Assembly: GCF_002741055.1 (NCBI RefSeq) | Contig: NZ_CP016809.1 | Location: forward strand, 3,066,001-3,130,000 | Reading direction: 5' to 3' | DNA length: 64,000 nt | Source: Paenibacillus ihbetae | GTDB lineage: Bacteria > Bacillota > Bacilli > Paenibacillales > Paenibacillaceae | Shown here: in pieces, positions 36,193 to 45,578 of the stretch | Position numbering within the stretch: position 1 is the stretch's first letter | Layout: every line of letters starts with the position of its first letter | The notes under the pieces: model-generated | What the model was told of the DNA's origin: nothing | The model's database searches: none | What the model saw: the letters and a program-made list of their open reading frames with translations, nothing else | Made by a program: the position numbers and the translations under genes

Positions 36193-37062
36193 CTAGAGGC
36201 TTGTGATCAAATAGCGGGTGAAGATATCCCAGATCAAGGCAAGCACCAGCAGGCTTGCGGCATAGACCAACAGGATCGCATATAACGGATCCAAGCCGGC
36301 CGTTTTTTTTCGCTTGTAGCTGTTCATGACGAGCACCGGGATCGTGATGACCGTGCTGACAAACGACAGAATGAGGATGACCGTTGTAATATCGCTGTTT
36401 ATGAATAGAAATAGCGGGCTGATGACGAGCAGGGCCAGAAACGGGGTCAGAAATGTCCCGAACCTTGCCATCGCTTCCTTCAGCTTGACTCCCGGGTAAT
36501 TGGATAGCTTCACGGCGGTAAAAGTAAATATATTGAGCAAAAACAAGAACAGCGCCAGCCAGCCCATCGGCTTCAGGACAAGATGAACAAAGGCTCCCTT
36601 CTGGAGGATTGCCCCATCAAAGCTCAGGGTAACATAACCCAAGAGCGGAAGAAACAGAACATACAGCAGCATGGACACCGTCGCGTTAAGCAGCTGGCTG
36701 CCGTCCGTGGCGGAAGCGGAGGCGATCGGATGCTTCAATCCCTTGACCACATAGTCTCCGTAGATTTGCCCGTATAATTTAATGCTTTCCCAATAAGGGT
36801 TGGATGCGGCTTCCTCCTCAACGTGCTGCCGTCCCGCGGTATGATACGGAATGTCAGGCGGTATGTACACAGGCACTTCCTGCTCCCCTTGAGAGCCGCC
36901 TCTATACCTTGTGCTTCCCTGGTGAAGACCATATACCTCCGAGGCGGCCGCCTGCTCTTTGAACGCTGTAAATACGGCTTTATCCTCGCTGATCAGACGG
37001 GCTCCGCACTGCTCGCAGTACTTCCCTTCTTCCGTCTCGTATCGGCATATTGGACACATCAT
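36193..37062 (-). CDS. Zinc-ribbon multi-pass membrane protein, function unknown
   Basis: The first 25 residues hold a zinc ribbon, CPIC-x(10)-CEQC, on the cytosolic side. A disordered stretch follows to about residue 85, then five or so membrane helices (LLYVLFLPLLGYVTLSF, LALFLFLLNIFTF, FLALLVISPLFLFI, ILILSFVSTVITIPVLV, AILLVYAASLLVLALIW). That layout is common in Firmicutes proteins of unknown role, some implicated in envelope stress. The start at 37062 is chosen because GGGAGG is seven bases upstream; a start at 37068 would be too close. Confidence 0.8.
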   Translation of the reverse strand: MMCPICRYETEEGKYCEQCGARLISEDKAVFTAFKEQAAASEVYGLHQGSTRYRGGSQGEQEVPVYIPPDIPYHTAGRQHVEEEAASNPYWESIKLYGQIYGDYVVKGLKHPIASASATDGSQLLNATVSMLLYVLFLPLLGYVTLSFDGAILQKGAFVHLVLKPMGWLALFLFLLNIFTFTAVKLSNYPGVKLKEAMARFGTFLTPFLALLVISPLFLFINSDITTVILILSFVSTVITIPVLVMNSYKRKKTAGLDPLYAILLVYAASLLVLALIWDIFTRYLITSL

Positions 37063-37348
37063 AAGCATGCCTCCCTGTTATTTACGATTCTGCAATTGAA
37101 GGATCGGGTACAGATGATGCTGACCTAACGGTTGTGATGAGCCGCCCAATTCATGTACCGGGGCACGGGGAACGCTCGCCGGCAAGTCGGCTCGCTTTAA
37201 AGCGACTTCGCTTTTTGCTATTAAGTATAAATTTGCCGGCAAGGAAATGGAAGGATTTTCTGACCTATATGTCCTGCTCCTAACGACGCAGGCTTTTAAA
37301 TACCAGGCTTGCGCTTTTCCCTGGCCGATCGCGGAATCTCAGGAACAA

Positions 37349-37417
37349 TCAAACATTCATTTGAATATAATAATAAAAAGAAGTATATTAGGTTTAAACA
37401 ATCAAACGATGGTTTGA
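37349..37417 (+). promoter_or_regulatory. Promoter with two CadC/ArsR-type operators
   Basis: Two imperfect palindromes, TCAAACATTCATTTGA (37349-37364) and TCAAACGATGGTTTGA (37402-37417), share TCAAA..TTTGA arms as in cad operators. The promoter TTGAAT (37361-37366), 17 bases, TATATT (37384-37389) lies so that operator 1 overlaps the -35 box and operator 2 sits just after the start of transcription. Metal release of the repressor would open both. Confidence 0.7.
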
Positions 37418-37465
37418 ATATAAAGAATAAGAGTCCTAATTATTTTCTTCAGGAGGCGATTGGAT

Positions 37466-37852
37466 ATGGAAACCCGAACCGTACCCTCGGACAGTTCCGC
37501 CGAGCTATGTGAAATCACTTGCCCTTCAGCGGACAGGGTCGCTGCCGTATTAAGCGAGCAGGTGTCCGACAATGATGTGCAGGGCATGGCGGAAATCTTC
37601 AAGGCTCTTGCGGATCCTACCCGGGTGAAGGTCGCCTATATGCTGGACCGCGGAGGCGAGCTGTGCGTCTGCGATATCGCCGAGCTGCTCGGCTGCTCCA
37701 CGGCAACGGCTTCTCATCATCTAAGAACGCTGAAAAATAAGGATATCGCCAAATCGCGAAAATCCGGAAAGAACGTGTATTACTCGCTGGTGGATGATCA
37801 CATCCGGACCTTGCTTCATATGACGCTGGAGCACCAGAAGGAGAAGAGGTAA
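37466..37852 (+). CDS. cadC: Metal-sensing ArsR/SmtB-family repressor (CadC-like)
   Basis: This winged-helix repressor of about 128 residues binds DNA until Cd(II), Pb(II) or Zn(II) displaces it. The metal site uses Cys pairs in the N-terminal arm (CEITCPS) and in the helix ELCVCDIAELL. The recognition helix is SHHLRTLKNKDIAKSRKSGKNVYYSL. ATG at 37466 is chosen because AGGAGG ends 9 bases upstream, while a TTG at 37460 is too close. It stops directly against the ATPase start, so one operon. Confidence 0.92.
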   Translation: METRTVPSDSSAELCEITCPSADRVAAVLSEQVSDNDVQGMAEIFKALADPTRVKVAYMLDRGGELCVCDIAELLGCSTATASHHLRTLKNKDIAKSRKSGKNVYYSLVDDHIRTLLHMTLEHQKEKR

Positions 37853-40099
37853 ATGGGTATACAAAAATCTCAAGTGAAGCGATCACCAGAGACGAAAGGA
37901 TCTAGCTTTGTTGAATATCGCGTACAGGGCCTCTCCTGCCCCAACTGCACGCGTGAGATGCAGGAGGAGATACAGAAGCTTAAGCATGGCGACAATGCCC
38001 GGCTGAGCTATAACAGCGGGAAGCTTACCGTCTCCCCGCATGTGGATCTCGCCCGTGTAGAGAGCATCCTGAAGAGCGATGGAGCACGAATCGTTCAAGC
38101 CCCGTCGTCCTCCCAGGCCGCTTCATCGCGGCACCACCATTCGGATCATGGGGCAACCGACCATGAACATGACAGCCGTGATCATGGCCATGCCCACGAC
38201 CACGCGCAGGACGGCACTCGCAGGATGAAATGGCTGCTCGGCATCTCGGCCGCGCTGTACCTGCTCACCTTCCTATTGGAGGGAAGGACGATCCAGCCCG
38301 TGGTGATCACGCTGTATGCGGGGGCCATGCTGCTTAGCGGCTACACAACGTTTCTGCGGGGACTTAGAAACCTGGCCCGCTTCAAATTTAATATGGATAC
38401 GTTAATGACCGTGGCGCTCGTCGGTGCGGTCATCATAGGCGAATGGCGCGAGGCTACGCTGGTTGCGATCCTTTTCGGGCTCAATGAGCTGCTGGAGGGC
38501 TACGGCATGAACCGCGCCCGCCAGTCCATGGAAGCCCTGCTGGCGGCCGCGCCGAAGGAGGCGGAGCTGCTGCGGGACGGCGAGCCTGTCCTCGTGCCGA
38601 TCGGAACGCTTAAGCCCGGCGACGTGGTTCGGGTCCGGCCCGGCGAGAAAATTCCGTCTGACGGTACGATTGCCTACGGAGCCGGAGCTGTCAATGAAGC
38701 TGCGATTACAGGCGAATCGGTGCCCGTCACCAAGCGGGTCGGCGATGCGGTCTTTGGCGGCAGTGTCAGCACGGACGGCGTCCTCCATATCGCTATATCA
38801 AAGGCTTATGAGGATTCCTCCCTCGCCAAGATCATGCACCTGGTACAGGAGGCGCAGGACAGCAAGACGCCGACCGAGCTGTTTATCGATAAGTTCGCGA
38901 AATATTATACGCCCGCCATTATGATCATCGCGCTCGGCGTTGCTCTAATCCCGCCGCTGCTGTTGAATCAGCCCTGGATGACGTGGATCTACCAGGGACT
39001 ATCCATTCTTATTGTCGGATGTCCTTGCTCGCTTGTACTGTCCTCGCCGATTGCGCTGGTCAGCGGCATGACCCGGGCGGCCCGAAACGGCATTCTGATC
39101 AAAGGCGGCATCCACTTGGAGCAGCTCGGCCGTTTGGAGGCCATTGCATTCGACAAGACCGGCACGCTGACCAAAGGCGAGCCCGCCGTGTATGCCGAGA
39201 CAGTCTACGATCAAGACCGCTTCTACGCGGTAGTTGGGGCGATCGAGCAAGCCTCGCTCCACCCATTGGCCAAGGCGGTGATGAAGCATCTTGAAATCAA
39301 GCAGCCGCAGTGTACGTTCCGTGATCCGCAGGATATTACCGTTCTTCCAGGCGAAGGTGTCCGGGCACGAATCAATGGACAGCTTTACTGGGTCGGCAGC
39401 GAGGATGTGCTGTCCCATATTCGCGGCGGCTCCCGGGATGATCTGTCCGCCGTCAAAGCAGATATCGCCCACTTGAAGGCACAAGGATATACAATCGTTG
39501 CAGCTGTTAGTGAAGACGGCGTATTGGGCCATTTCGGTCTCGCAGATGAGATCCGGACGGAAACGGCGGACGTCGTCCGCAAGCTTCATGAAGCCGGCAT
39601 TACGGAGACGATTATGCTTACCGGCGATCATGAGCAGTCCGCGCAGTCCATCGCGAAGCAATCCGGCGTCACCCGGGTCTTTGCAAGCCTGCTCCCTGAA
39701 CAGAAGGTATCCAAGATCAAGGAACTGTCCTCCCGCCGGACAACCGGCATGGTCGGGGACGGCATCAACGATGCCCCGGCATTGGCTGCCGCGGATCTCG
39801 GGATAGCCATGGGCAAGGGGACCGATAGCGCCATCGAAACGGCGGACGTCGTCTTAATGCAGGATCATCTCGGCAAGCTTCCCGGAGCGATCCGAACAGC
39901 CCGCCGGGTAAACCGCATCATTCAATGGAATATCGGGATCTCACTGTCCTTGAAGGCAATTGCTCTCCTGCTCACCATCCCCGGATGGCTGACACTGTGG
40001 ATCGCGATCATCTCGGATATGGGGGCTACCATTGTCGTTACCCTGCTCGGCCTGTCCATCCTGCTCGGCAAGGATCGGGAATCCATACCCGAGAATTAA
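37853..40099 (+). CDS. cadA: Heavy-metal-exporting P1B-type ATPase (Cd/Zn/Co)
   Basis: The protein pumps divalent metal out of the cell. An HMA domain at about 20-85 carries the metal motif LSCPNCTRE. It is followed by an unusual His/Asp-rich linker (RHHHSDHGATDHEHDS.. GHAHDHAQD, about residues 97-122) that can chelate Zn or Cd. The membrane part has the translocating VGCPCSLVLSS. The phosphorylated Asp is in FDKTGTLTKG, the hinge is GDGINDAPAL, and HPLAKAVMKH is the ATP-binding HP locus. Length is 748 residues. It starts one base after the cadC stop. Co-regulation with CadC and the His-rich tether point to Zn/Cd export. Confidence 0.95.
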   Translation: MGIQKSQVKRSPETKGSSFVEYRVQGLSCPNCTREMQEEIQKLKHGDNARLSYNSGKLTVSPHVDLARVESILKSDGARIVQAPSSSQAASSRHHHSDHGATDHEHDSRDHGHAHDHAQDGTRRMKWLLGISAALYLLTFLLEGRTIQPVVITLYAGAMLLSGYTTFLRGLRNLARFKFNMDTLMTVALVGAVIIGEWREATLVAILFGLNELLEGYGMNRARQSMEALLAAAPKEAELLRDGEPVLVPIGTLKPGDVVRVRPGEKIPSDGTIAYGAGAVNEAAITGESVPVTKRVGDAVFGGSVSTDGVLHIAISKAYEDSSLAKIMHLVQEAQDSKTPTELFIDKFAKYYTPAIMIIALGVALIPPLLLNQPWMTWIYQGLSILIVGCPCSLVLSSPIALVSGMTRAARNGILIKGGIHLEQLGRLEAIAFDKTGTLTKGEPAVYAETVYDQDRFYAVVGAIEQASLHPLAKAVMKHLEIKQPQCTFRDPQDITVLPGEGVRARINGQLYWVGSEDVLSHIRGGSRDDLSAVKADIAHLKAQGYTIVAAVSEDGVLGHFGLADEIRTETADVVRKLHEAGITETIMLTGDHEQSAQSIAKQSGVTRVFASLLPEQKVSKIKELSSRRTTGMVGDGINDAPALAAADLGIAMGKGTDSAIETADVVLMQDHLGKLPGAIRTARRVNRIIQWNIGISLSLKAIALLLTIPGWLTLWIAIISDMGATIVVTLLGLSILLGKDRESIPEN

Positions 40100-40141
40100 G
40101 CCCAGCCGAATGCCCGTACCTTGGCAGCGGAGACCTGCACT

Positions 40142-40177
40142 CGAAGCTTCACCCTGAAGGGTGAAGCTTCGTTTTTT
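40142..40177 (+). terminator. Intrinsic terminator of the cad operon
   Basis: CGAAGCTTCACCC pairs perfectly with GGGTGAAGCTTCG around TGAA, followed by TTTTTT. Confidence 0.92.
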
Positions 40178-40316
40178 GTTTGCTTAGGTCACACAACGCT
40201 CAAGGCTATCTATTTTTTTTCATATTATTTTGCTCATTAATGAAACATTTTCCATGGTCGACTCGTTTATGCATAGGGGAGAAAGATAACCCAACGATTA
40301 AAGGAGGAGACCTATC

Positions 40317-41483
40317 ATGAACACAGGAAAATGGATCAAAGCAGCCGGAACCGCCTCCCTAGCCGTGACGCTCTTATTAACAGCATCCGCAGCGACAGTT
40401 CCTTCGCACGTCGCAGCGGCAGCCGCCTCGGAGGCCAAAGCCGCATGGAACACGATTGATCTTAAACATCAGCCGTTTACGAAGAATAAAGTCCTATTTG
40501 TTCCGTTGAAGGAAGTTTCCGAATCGCTCCAGCTGCAGCTGACGGTTGTTGGCAAGAACCAAATGTACATTAACAGTCCGAAGGAATCCGTCCGGATCAA
40601 GGTCGGGCAGACTCGTGCCGTGAATGCGAAAGGCAGCGTGCTGAGGCTTGAGGCCGCGCCGGTCATCAAGAAAGGGGTCACCTACGTTCCCGCCAGCCTG
40701 ATTACCAAAGCGTTTGCCATCCCGCTTCGTTATGATGCCAAATCCGGATTGGCAACAACCTTTAACCAGGGAATCGGATATGCCTATACGGCAAATGGCA
40801 GCATGCTGTTCTGGGTGAGCCGGGAGAACGGAACGCTCTATATGGGGAAAGCAGGAACGGTTCCTGTAAAGGCAGGCAAGATATCCATTGAAAACATCGA
40901 CTTGCTTGAGATCGATGCCCATAAAGTAAATGGCCATACGTACGTAGCCGACATCTATAACACGTACGGAGAGCCGCATATCCATGAAGCCAGATACCGT
41001 GTACTCATTCGGGATCAGAAGATCATCAAAACAGCCGCAACCCAGAATGCCAACTTTGCGGGCATTAACTACGAGCCGAACGTGACCGGCTATAAAGGAA
41101 ATATCGCCATGATGAACGGCAGCAAGCTGGAGCTCGTTCATCCGACCGGCAAGACGGTCAAAACCTATGATCTCGCCGCCCTTACAGGCGTAAAGGATGA
41201 TTTCACGGTAGAGGCGATCGAACAGGACTTCCTGCTCGTCCGGCCGTATACGAAAGCAAGCCTGTACATCGTTAACCCGACCGGCACGAAGGCGGAGCTG
41301 ATATATCCTGAGATTCTGGATGAGGAAAGCATCAAGGCCATCGGGGAAATGCCGCCGAACGAGGTGGGCTTCATCGGTGACGGTTTGACGTATGTCGGTT
41401 ATAAGAGCGGCAAGCTGACGCTGCAATATGACAATCCGTTTCTTGATATCAAAAAGAATCTGACCTATGCCCTGCCCTTCTAA
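40317..41483 (+). CDS. Secreted stalk-domain (copper amine oxidase N-like) protein
   Basis: The protein has a signal peptide (GTASLAVTLLLTASAATVPSHVAAA) and then a stalk domain seen in many surface proteins of Paenibacillus. Visible parts are VLFVPLKEVSESLQLQLTV and VTYVPASLITKAFAIPLRY, the paired VPL/VPA motifs. The C-terminal 230 residues are beta-rich and unassigned. There is no surface anchor or lipobox, so it is probably released or held by the stalk. ATG is preceded by AAAGGAGG. It lies alone, bounded by terminators. The function is not known. Confidence 0.8.
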   Translation: MNTGKWIKAAGTASLAVTLLLTASAATVPSHVAAAAASEAKAAWNTIDLKHQPFTKNKVLFVPLKEVSESLQLQLTVVGKNQMYINSPKESVRIKVGQTRAVNAKGSVLRLEAAPVIKKGVTYVPASLITKAFAIPLRYDAKSGLATTFNQGIGYAYTANGSMLFWVSRENGTLYMGKAGTVPVKAGKISIENIDLLEIDAHKVNGHTYVADIYNTYGEPHIHEARYRVLIRDQKIIKTAATQNANFAGINYEPNVTGYKGNIAMMNGSKLELVHPTGKTVKTYDLAALTGVKDDFTVEAIEQDFLLVRPYTKASLYIVNPTGTKAELIYPEILDEESIKAIGEMPPNEVGFIGDGLTYVGYKSGKLTLQYDNPFLDIKKNLTYALPF

Positions 41484-41514
41484 CGAATCCAGACCCTGAT
41501 CAGGTCAGCACAAA

Positions 41515-41555
41515 AAGACCGGTTAAGATTCTATCTCGAATCTTGACCGGTCTTT
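41515..41555. terminator. Bidirectional terminator
   Basis: AAAGACCGGTTAAGATTC pairs with GAATCTTGACCGGTCTTT, one mismatch, T-run on both sides. It separates the stalk gene (plus) from ywhD (minus). Confidence 0.88.
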
Positions 41556-41598
41556 CTTCACGCTCTAATCCTACGCCTTTCTTATCATGACCATGTAA

Positions 41599-42117
41599 TT
41601 ATTCCTCGGTCCGGAGCGCTTCCTTGAATTCCTCCGGGGATGCATTCCACCATTCCTCATTGCGGGAAATCAGCAGCTCACGCAGCGCCTTCTTCTCTAC
41701 ATCGCCAAGTCCGTCCAGAATAATCCGGCGCTTTAGTGCAGCGTCCATCTTGTTCACATGATCGGCGAGGATTTTCCAGCCCTTGCGCGCTTCCTGATCA
41801 ATCCACATTTCGCAAGCGGTAGCACCGGCGTAATGCTGACCTTCAGCCGTGCGGTCCACCGCTACCCATACGATCCACACCTGACGGCCATTAGGCACCT
41901 CGTCCCGGTCCGTCGTAAACCGGATGCCCCGCTCCACCTTGCTCTTCGCATGCATGGCCCCGATATCCACCTTGGCCTCACCATTATCGATAATGACCGG
42001 CGACAGGCTGTTCAAATCAATCGATCCTGCACCGAACCCTTTATGCTTGCTCTTGCTGTTAATAATGTTCAGCGCGATCTGTTTCTTGGCGCCCTGTTCC
42101 TGACTCCCGTTCTCCAT
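41599..42117 (-). CDS. ywhD: YwhD family protein
   Basis: This 172-residue cytosolic protein matches the YwhD family, found almost only in Bacilli. Visible conserved blocks are LNIINSKSKHKGFGAGSIDLNSLSPVI, GIRFTTDRDEVPNGRQVWIVWVAVDR and GATACEMWIDQEARKGWKILADHV. The function is unknown. In Bacillus it lies near speE-speB and pbpG, as here. ATG at 42117 is preferred because GGAGG lies 10 bases upstream; an earlier in-frame start (42165) lacks one. Confidence 0.88.
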   Translation of the reverse strand: MENGSQEQGAKKQIALNIINSKSKHKGFGAGSIDLNSLSPVIIDNGEAKVDIGAMHAKSKVERGIRFTTDRDEVPNGRQVWIVWVAVDRTAEGQHYAGATACEMWIDQEARKGWKILADHVNKMDAALKRRIILDGLGDVEKKALRELLISRNEEWWNASPEEFKEALRTEE

Positions 42118-42264
42118 TGCCGCAAAACCTCCTATATCAGAGCCAACAAAGCCTGTCGGCTGCATCGTAACTACCTTTGTCCCAATAATTTTATTTTAAC
42201 TAATAATCCTCCAAAAGCAAACATATACATGCTGTAGATGCTTGTCAACGGGAGGTTATTCGAT

Positions 42265-44259
42265 ATGGTCCCACCACGTGCCAAAGTCTTTCTATCATCC
42301 CTGCTCGCCTTGGGTTTGCTTGCAGGATCGATGCCGATATTTCTTTCTAATCAAGGGCCCTCCTTGTCGGCGCTTGCTCCGAATGGGGGCAAGCCCTCCG
42401 CCTCTGCCGTGGAGAAGGCCCCGCTTTCACCTCCAAAGGTTCAGCCTGATGCGCCAGCCCCTGCGCTTAGCGACCGGCTGGTCGAATACCACATGGACGT
42501 AAGGTACGAGCCTGAACAAAACAAGCTGAAAGGCAAGCAGACCGTCACCTGGACCCATCCCGGGAAAAGAAGCGTGAATGAGCTCTACTTCCATTTATAC
42601 CCGAACGCCTTTGCATCCGATGAAACGACGTTCATGAAGGAGTCCGGGGGCAGGCTTCGATCCGACCCGATGCCCGAGAACGGCTACGGGTCAATGAAAA
42701 TTACAAACGTGAAAACGACCGAGGGGCTGGGCCTGACGCAACGACTGCAGTTTGTTCAGCCGGATGACGGGAACATCAATGACCAAAGCCTTGCCAAACT
42801 CCGATTGCCCAAGCCTGTAAAAGGCGGAGAGAGCATAACCCTCCATTTGGAATTCGAAGTGGAGCTGCCGAAGATTTTCGCGCGCATGGGCCGGACCGAG
42901 GATTTCGTCATGGCCGGCCAGTGGTTCCCCAAGATATCGGTATACGAGCCTGCAGGCACCCGGGGAAGAACCCAGGAAGGCTGGAATTTACATCAGTATC
43001 ACGGCAATTCGGAGTTTTACTCGAACTTCGGCATCTATAGCGTTCGGATTCGTGTACCCGAGGACTATATCGTAGCTGCTACCGGGTTCCCGACCAAGCC
43101 TGCGCAGAAGGCGAACGGGGAGAAAATTTACCAATTCTACGCGGATGACGTACATGACTTCGCCTGGGCCGCCTCGCCGAACTTTGTGACGGCAGAAGAA
43201 GCTTACTCCGCTCCGGGCATTCCGGGCGTCCGGATCAAGCTGTACCTTGACCCTGCGCATAAGGATTTGAAGGAGCGTTACTTCGATACAGCCAAAACAG
43301 CGCTGTCCTCCTTCGGGAAATGGTACGGCTCCTATCCGTACTCCACATTGTCCATCGTTGTCCCGCCTTATTCCGGCAACGGCGCAGGCGGAATGGAATA
43401 CCCGACGCTGGTCACCGCTTTCGGGGCCAATAACGACTCGCCCGGATATGAGCTGGAGCGGACCGTCATCCATGAAATCGCCCACCAATATTTCTACGGC
43501 ATCGTAGCCAATAACGAATTCGAAGAAGCATGGCTTGACGAGGCTTTTGCTTCCTATGCCGAAGAGAAGGTCATGGAGAAACAGTACGGAATTACATCCA
43601 ATACCGCAGCACAGGGGGCATCCATTACGTCACCTGAACCGCTTAAGATGGAGTCCTGGAAATACAGCTCGCATGAAAATTACGCACTCAACGTCTATAC
43701 ACGAGGCAAGCTGGTGCTCCAAGGCATCGAGCGGCAAGTCGGGTCCAAGACGATGGATAAAATCATGATGACGTACGCCAAAAAATTCCGCTTCAAGCAT
43801 CCGACGACGACGGACTTCCAGAAGGTTGTTGAACAGGTTACCCAGTCCTCCTGGCAGTCGTATTTCGATCAATACGTTTACGGCAGCCAAATGGCTGACA
43901 TCGCGATCGACCGGATCAAAACCAAGAACAAGGGGACGCAAACGCACCCCTGGTATGTTTCGACCGTAAACATCACGAGCAAGGGCGGCGATGTTACCGA
44001 TGTGCCGATTGTGTTCGCTTTTGGGGATGGCAAGCTGGTTGAGCGAACATGGAGCGGCAAGAACGGCAAAGTAACTTATACGCTGGAATATCATACACCG
44101 CTCGCTTGGGTCATGGTGGATCCGAAATATACCATCATGCTCGAGAATAAACACATAAATAACTATATGAAGGCAGGCATGGATCCGAAGGTGGTTACAC
44201 GCTGGAATCTGAGCATTACCAAGCTCGTGGAGACGCTGTTCGGCAGCATGTCGTGGTGA
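42265..44259 (+). CDS. M1-family zinc metallopeptidase, membrane-anchored
   Basis: The protein starts with a hydrophobic anchor/signal (VFLSSLLALGLLAGSMPIFL), so it acts outside the cell. The M1 motifs are clear: GAGGMEYPTLV is the substrate-gating GxMEN analogue and HEIAHQYFYG with a downstream WLDEAFASYAEE Glu ligand forms the zinc site. The protein has 664 residues, shorter than classic aminopeptidase N, so it fits the smaller M1 subgroup. ATG at 42265 is chosen for the GGGAGG nine bases upstream. The downstream membrane-protein gene begins 11 bases after its stop and is probably co-transcribed. Confidence 0.92.
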   Translation: MVPPRAKVFLSSLLALGLLAGSMPIFLSNQGPSLSALAPNGGKPSASAVEKAPLSPPKVQPDAPAPALSDRLVEYHMDVRYEPEQNKLKGKQTVTWTHPGKRSVNELYFHLYPNAFASDETTFMKESGGRLRSDPMPENGYGSMKITNVKTTEGLGLTQRLQFVQPDDGNINDQSLAKLRLPKPVKGGESITLHLEFEVELPKIFARMGRTEDFVMAGQWFPKISVYEPAGTRGRTQEGWNLHQYHGNSEFYSNFGIYSVRIRVPEDYIVAATGFPTKPAQKANGEKIYQFYADDVHDFAWAASPNFVTAEEAYSAPGIPGVRIKLYLDPAHKDLKERYFDTAKTALSSFGKWYGSYPYSTLSIVVPPYSGNGAGGMEYPTLVTAFGANNDSPGYELERTVIHEIAHQYFYGIVANNEFEEAWLDEAFASYAEEKVMEKQYGITSNTAAQGASITSPEPLKMESWKYSSHENYALNVYTRGKLVLQGIERQVGSKTMDKIMMTYAKKFRFKHPTTTDFQKVVEQVTQSSWQSYFDQYVYGSQMADIAIDRIKTKNKGTQTHPWYVSTVNITSKGGDVTDVPIVFAFGDGKLVERTWSGKNGKVTYTLEYHTPLAWVMVDPKYTIMLENKHINNYMKAGMDPKVVTRWNLSITKLVETLFGSMSW

Positions 44260-44270
44260 GGGGGGAGCAC

Positions 44271-45098
44271 ATGAAAAGCTATGCAGGCCAAGGCTGGGTC
44301 AGTGTTAAAGATCAATTATACGTGTCCATTCTTCTGTTCTTGTACCGTCTTCTCTGGGGCTACTGTCTGTACAGGCTCGTGAAATCCGCCGTCGTTCCGC
44401 TTCTGATGCGGTACCCGGATCCGGCTCCTAACGAGCTCAGCCGCCTCCTGTTCTTCTATGAGGGCGAAATGAGCTTATCGCTCAGCAATACGGTTCACAC
44501 CTACGGCTGGCTCCTTGCGGCTCTGCTCCTCATCCGCATGGTGCTTACTCCGCTGATTCGCGCCGGCGTCTTCTACAATCTCCATCAGGAGGCCCGTGGG
44601 GAACGCGGTCTGTTCTTCTTCATCGGCATGCGGAAGCATTGGAAATCGGTGAGCGTATTCTATCTCATTGAGCTTGTTCTTACGGTTGCGCCGGGTTACT
44701 GGATCATTCCCAAGGTGCTTCCGGCACTGCTGGGCTCCATTCAGGAGCCTTCCCAGCTGCTCCGGGTGCTGCCATACGCGGCAGCCTGGTTTCTCTATAC
44801 CTATCTTATTCGCATGGTGCTGCTGTATATGCAGTTCGGTCACACCGGGGAGTTCGGTATGATCACGTCCGCCATGGCGCTCATACGCAAGCTGGGGACC
44901 GCCGTCCTGTTATCCTTGACCGTCGGCGGAGCCGCATTCGTCATTCTCCTCCTGTTCAGCTCGGCCTCCCTGTTCTGGGCAGGTTTAATCGGACTAATCA
45001 TTCAGCAGGCCTCCTATTTTCTGAACGGACTCTTCCAAATATGGGGAATTTCCTCCCAATATCATTTGTGGAGAGCGTCCGTCGCTTCAAATCCATAA
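44271..45098 (+). CDS. Multi-pass membrane protein of unknown function
   Basis: The protein has 275 residues with about six hydrophobic segments (SILLFLYRLLWGYCLYRL, YGWLLAALLLIRMVLTPLI, VFYLIELVLTVAPGYW, YAAAWFLYTYLIRMVLLYM, VLLSLTVGGAAFVILLLF and IGLIIQQASYFLNGLFQI). I do not recognise a family. It lies 11 bases after the M1 peptidase with GGGGGGAG as ribosome binding site, so the two are probably co-expressed and may act together at the membrane. Confidence 0.75.
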   Translation: MKSYAGQGWVSVKDQLYVSILLFLYRLLWGYCLYRLVKSAVVPLLMRYPDPAPNELSRLLFFYEGEMSLSLSNTVHTYGWLLAALLLIRMVLTPLIRAGVFYNLHQEARGERGLFFFIGMRKHWKSVSVFYLIELVLTVAPGYWIIPKVLPALLGSIQEPSQLLRVLPYAAAWFLYTYLIRMVLLYMQFGHTGEFGMITSAMALIRKLGTAVLLSLTVGGAAFVILLLFSSASLFWAGLIGLIIQQASYFLNGLFQIWGISSQYHLWRASVASNP

Positions 45099-45258
45099 CG
45101 GTTCCAAAAGTTACATTTCGTTAACATCCATTCCTCGTTTAAATGTGGTAAAAAGGTTGTAACCGGAAGCGGAAACAGCCTCCGGAAAGGATAAATTTCG
45201 AACGTTGACTTCTTCATCCACCCGGAATCCTCACCGTTCCCCTCCTATATTTATACAA

Positions 45259-45297
45259 AATCCCTGTCCACATTGAAGTGGGACAGGGATTTTTGTT
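45259..45297 (+). terminator. Intrinsic terminator after the membrane protein
   Basis: AAATCCCTGTCCAC pairs with GTGGGACAGGGATTT (one-base bulge), followed by TTTTT. It lies 160 bases after the stop at 45098; nothing else was seen in that interval. Confidence 0.85.
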
Positions 45298-45317
45298 AAA
45301 AAAACATCTTTCCTCGT

Positions 45318-45346
45318 TTGCCAAAATGTTAATACTCTGCTAAAAT
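45318..45346 (+). promoter_or_regulatory. Sigma-A-type promoter for the NlpC/P60 gene
   Basis: TTGCCA (45318-45323) and TAAAAT (45341-45346) are 17 bases apart. The start would be about 80 bases before the riboswitch. Confidence 0.6.
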
Positions 45347-45436
45347 AACGAATAGGTTAGTAACAACTTTGTCATTTTTATTGTAACTATTGTCATCATG
45401 TTAACATGTTGGAACGTCATATTGGGTTCATCAACA

Positions 45437-45563
45437 TCTTTAAATGCCGAATTCCCGTCATCATACGGGAAGCGGGGGATCCGTTTTGGGTGAATTGATC
45501 TCGCTAGAGAGGGATCATAGGGGACCTTCAACCGAACCCTTAAGCTAACCTCGCAGGCAGTGG
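45437..45563 (+). promoter_or_regulatory. c-di-AMP (ydaO/yuaA) riboswitch
   Basis: The leader contains the hallmark segments of this class in order: GCCGAATTC, AAGCGGGGGATCC, TTGGGTGAATTG, AGGGGACC, CCGAACCC and AGCTAACCTCGCAGGC. These riboswitches sense cyclic di-AMP and often turn off cell-wall hydrolase genes when it is high. The downstream gene is a P60 hydrolase, as expected. The edges are approximate. I could not identify a clear expression platform; the T-rich GGAGCTTTTTGTTTTG after the aptamer overlaps the start region. Confidence 0.88.
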
Positions 45564-45578
45564 AAGGAGCTTTTTGTT

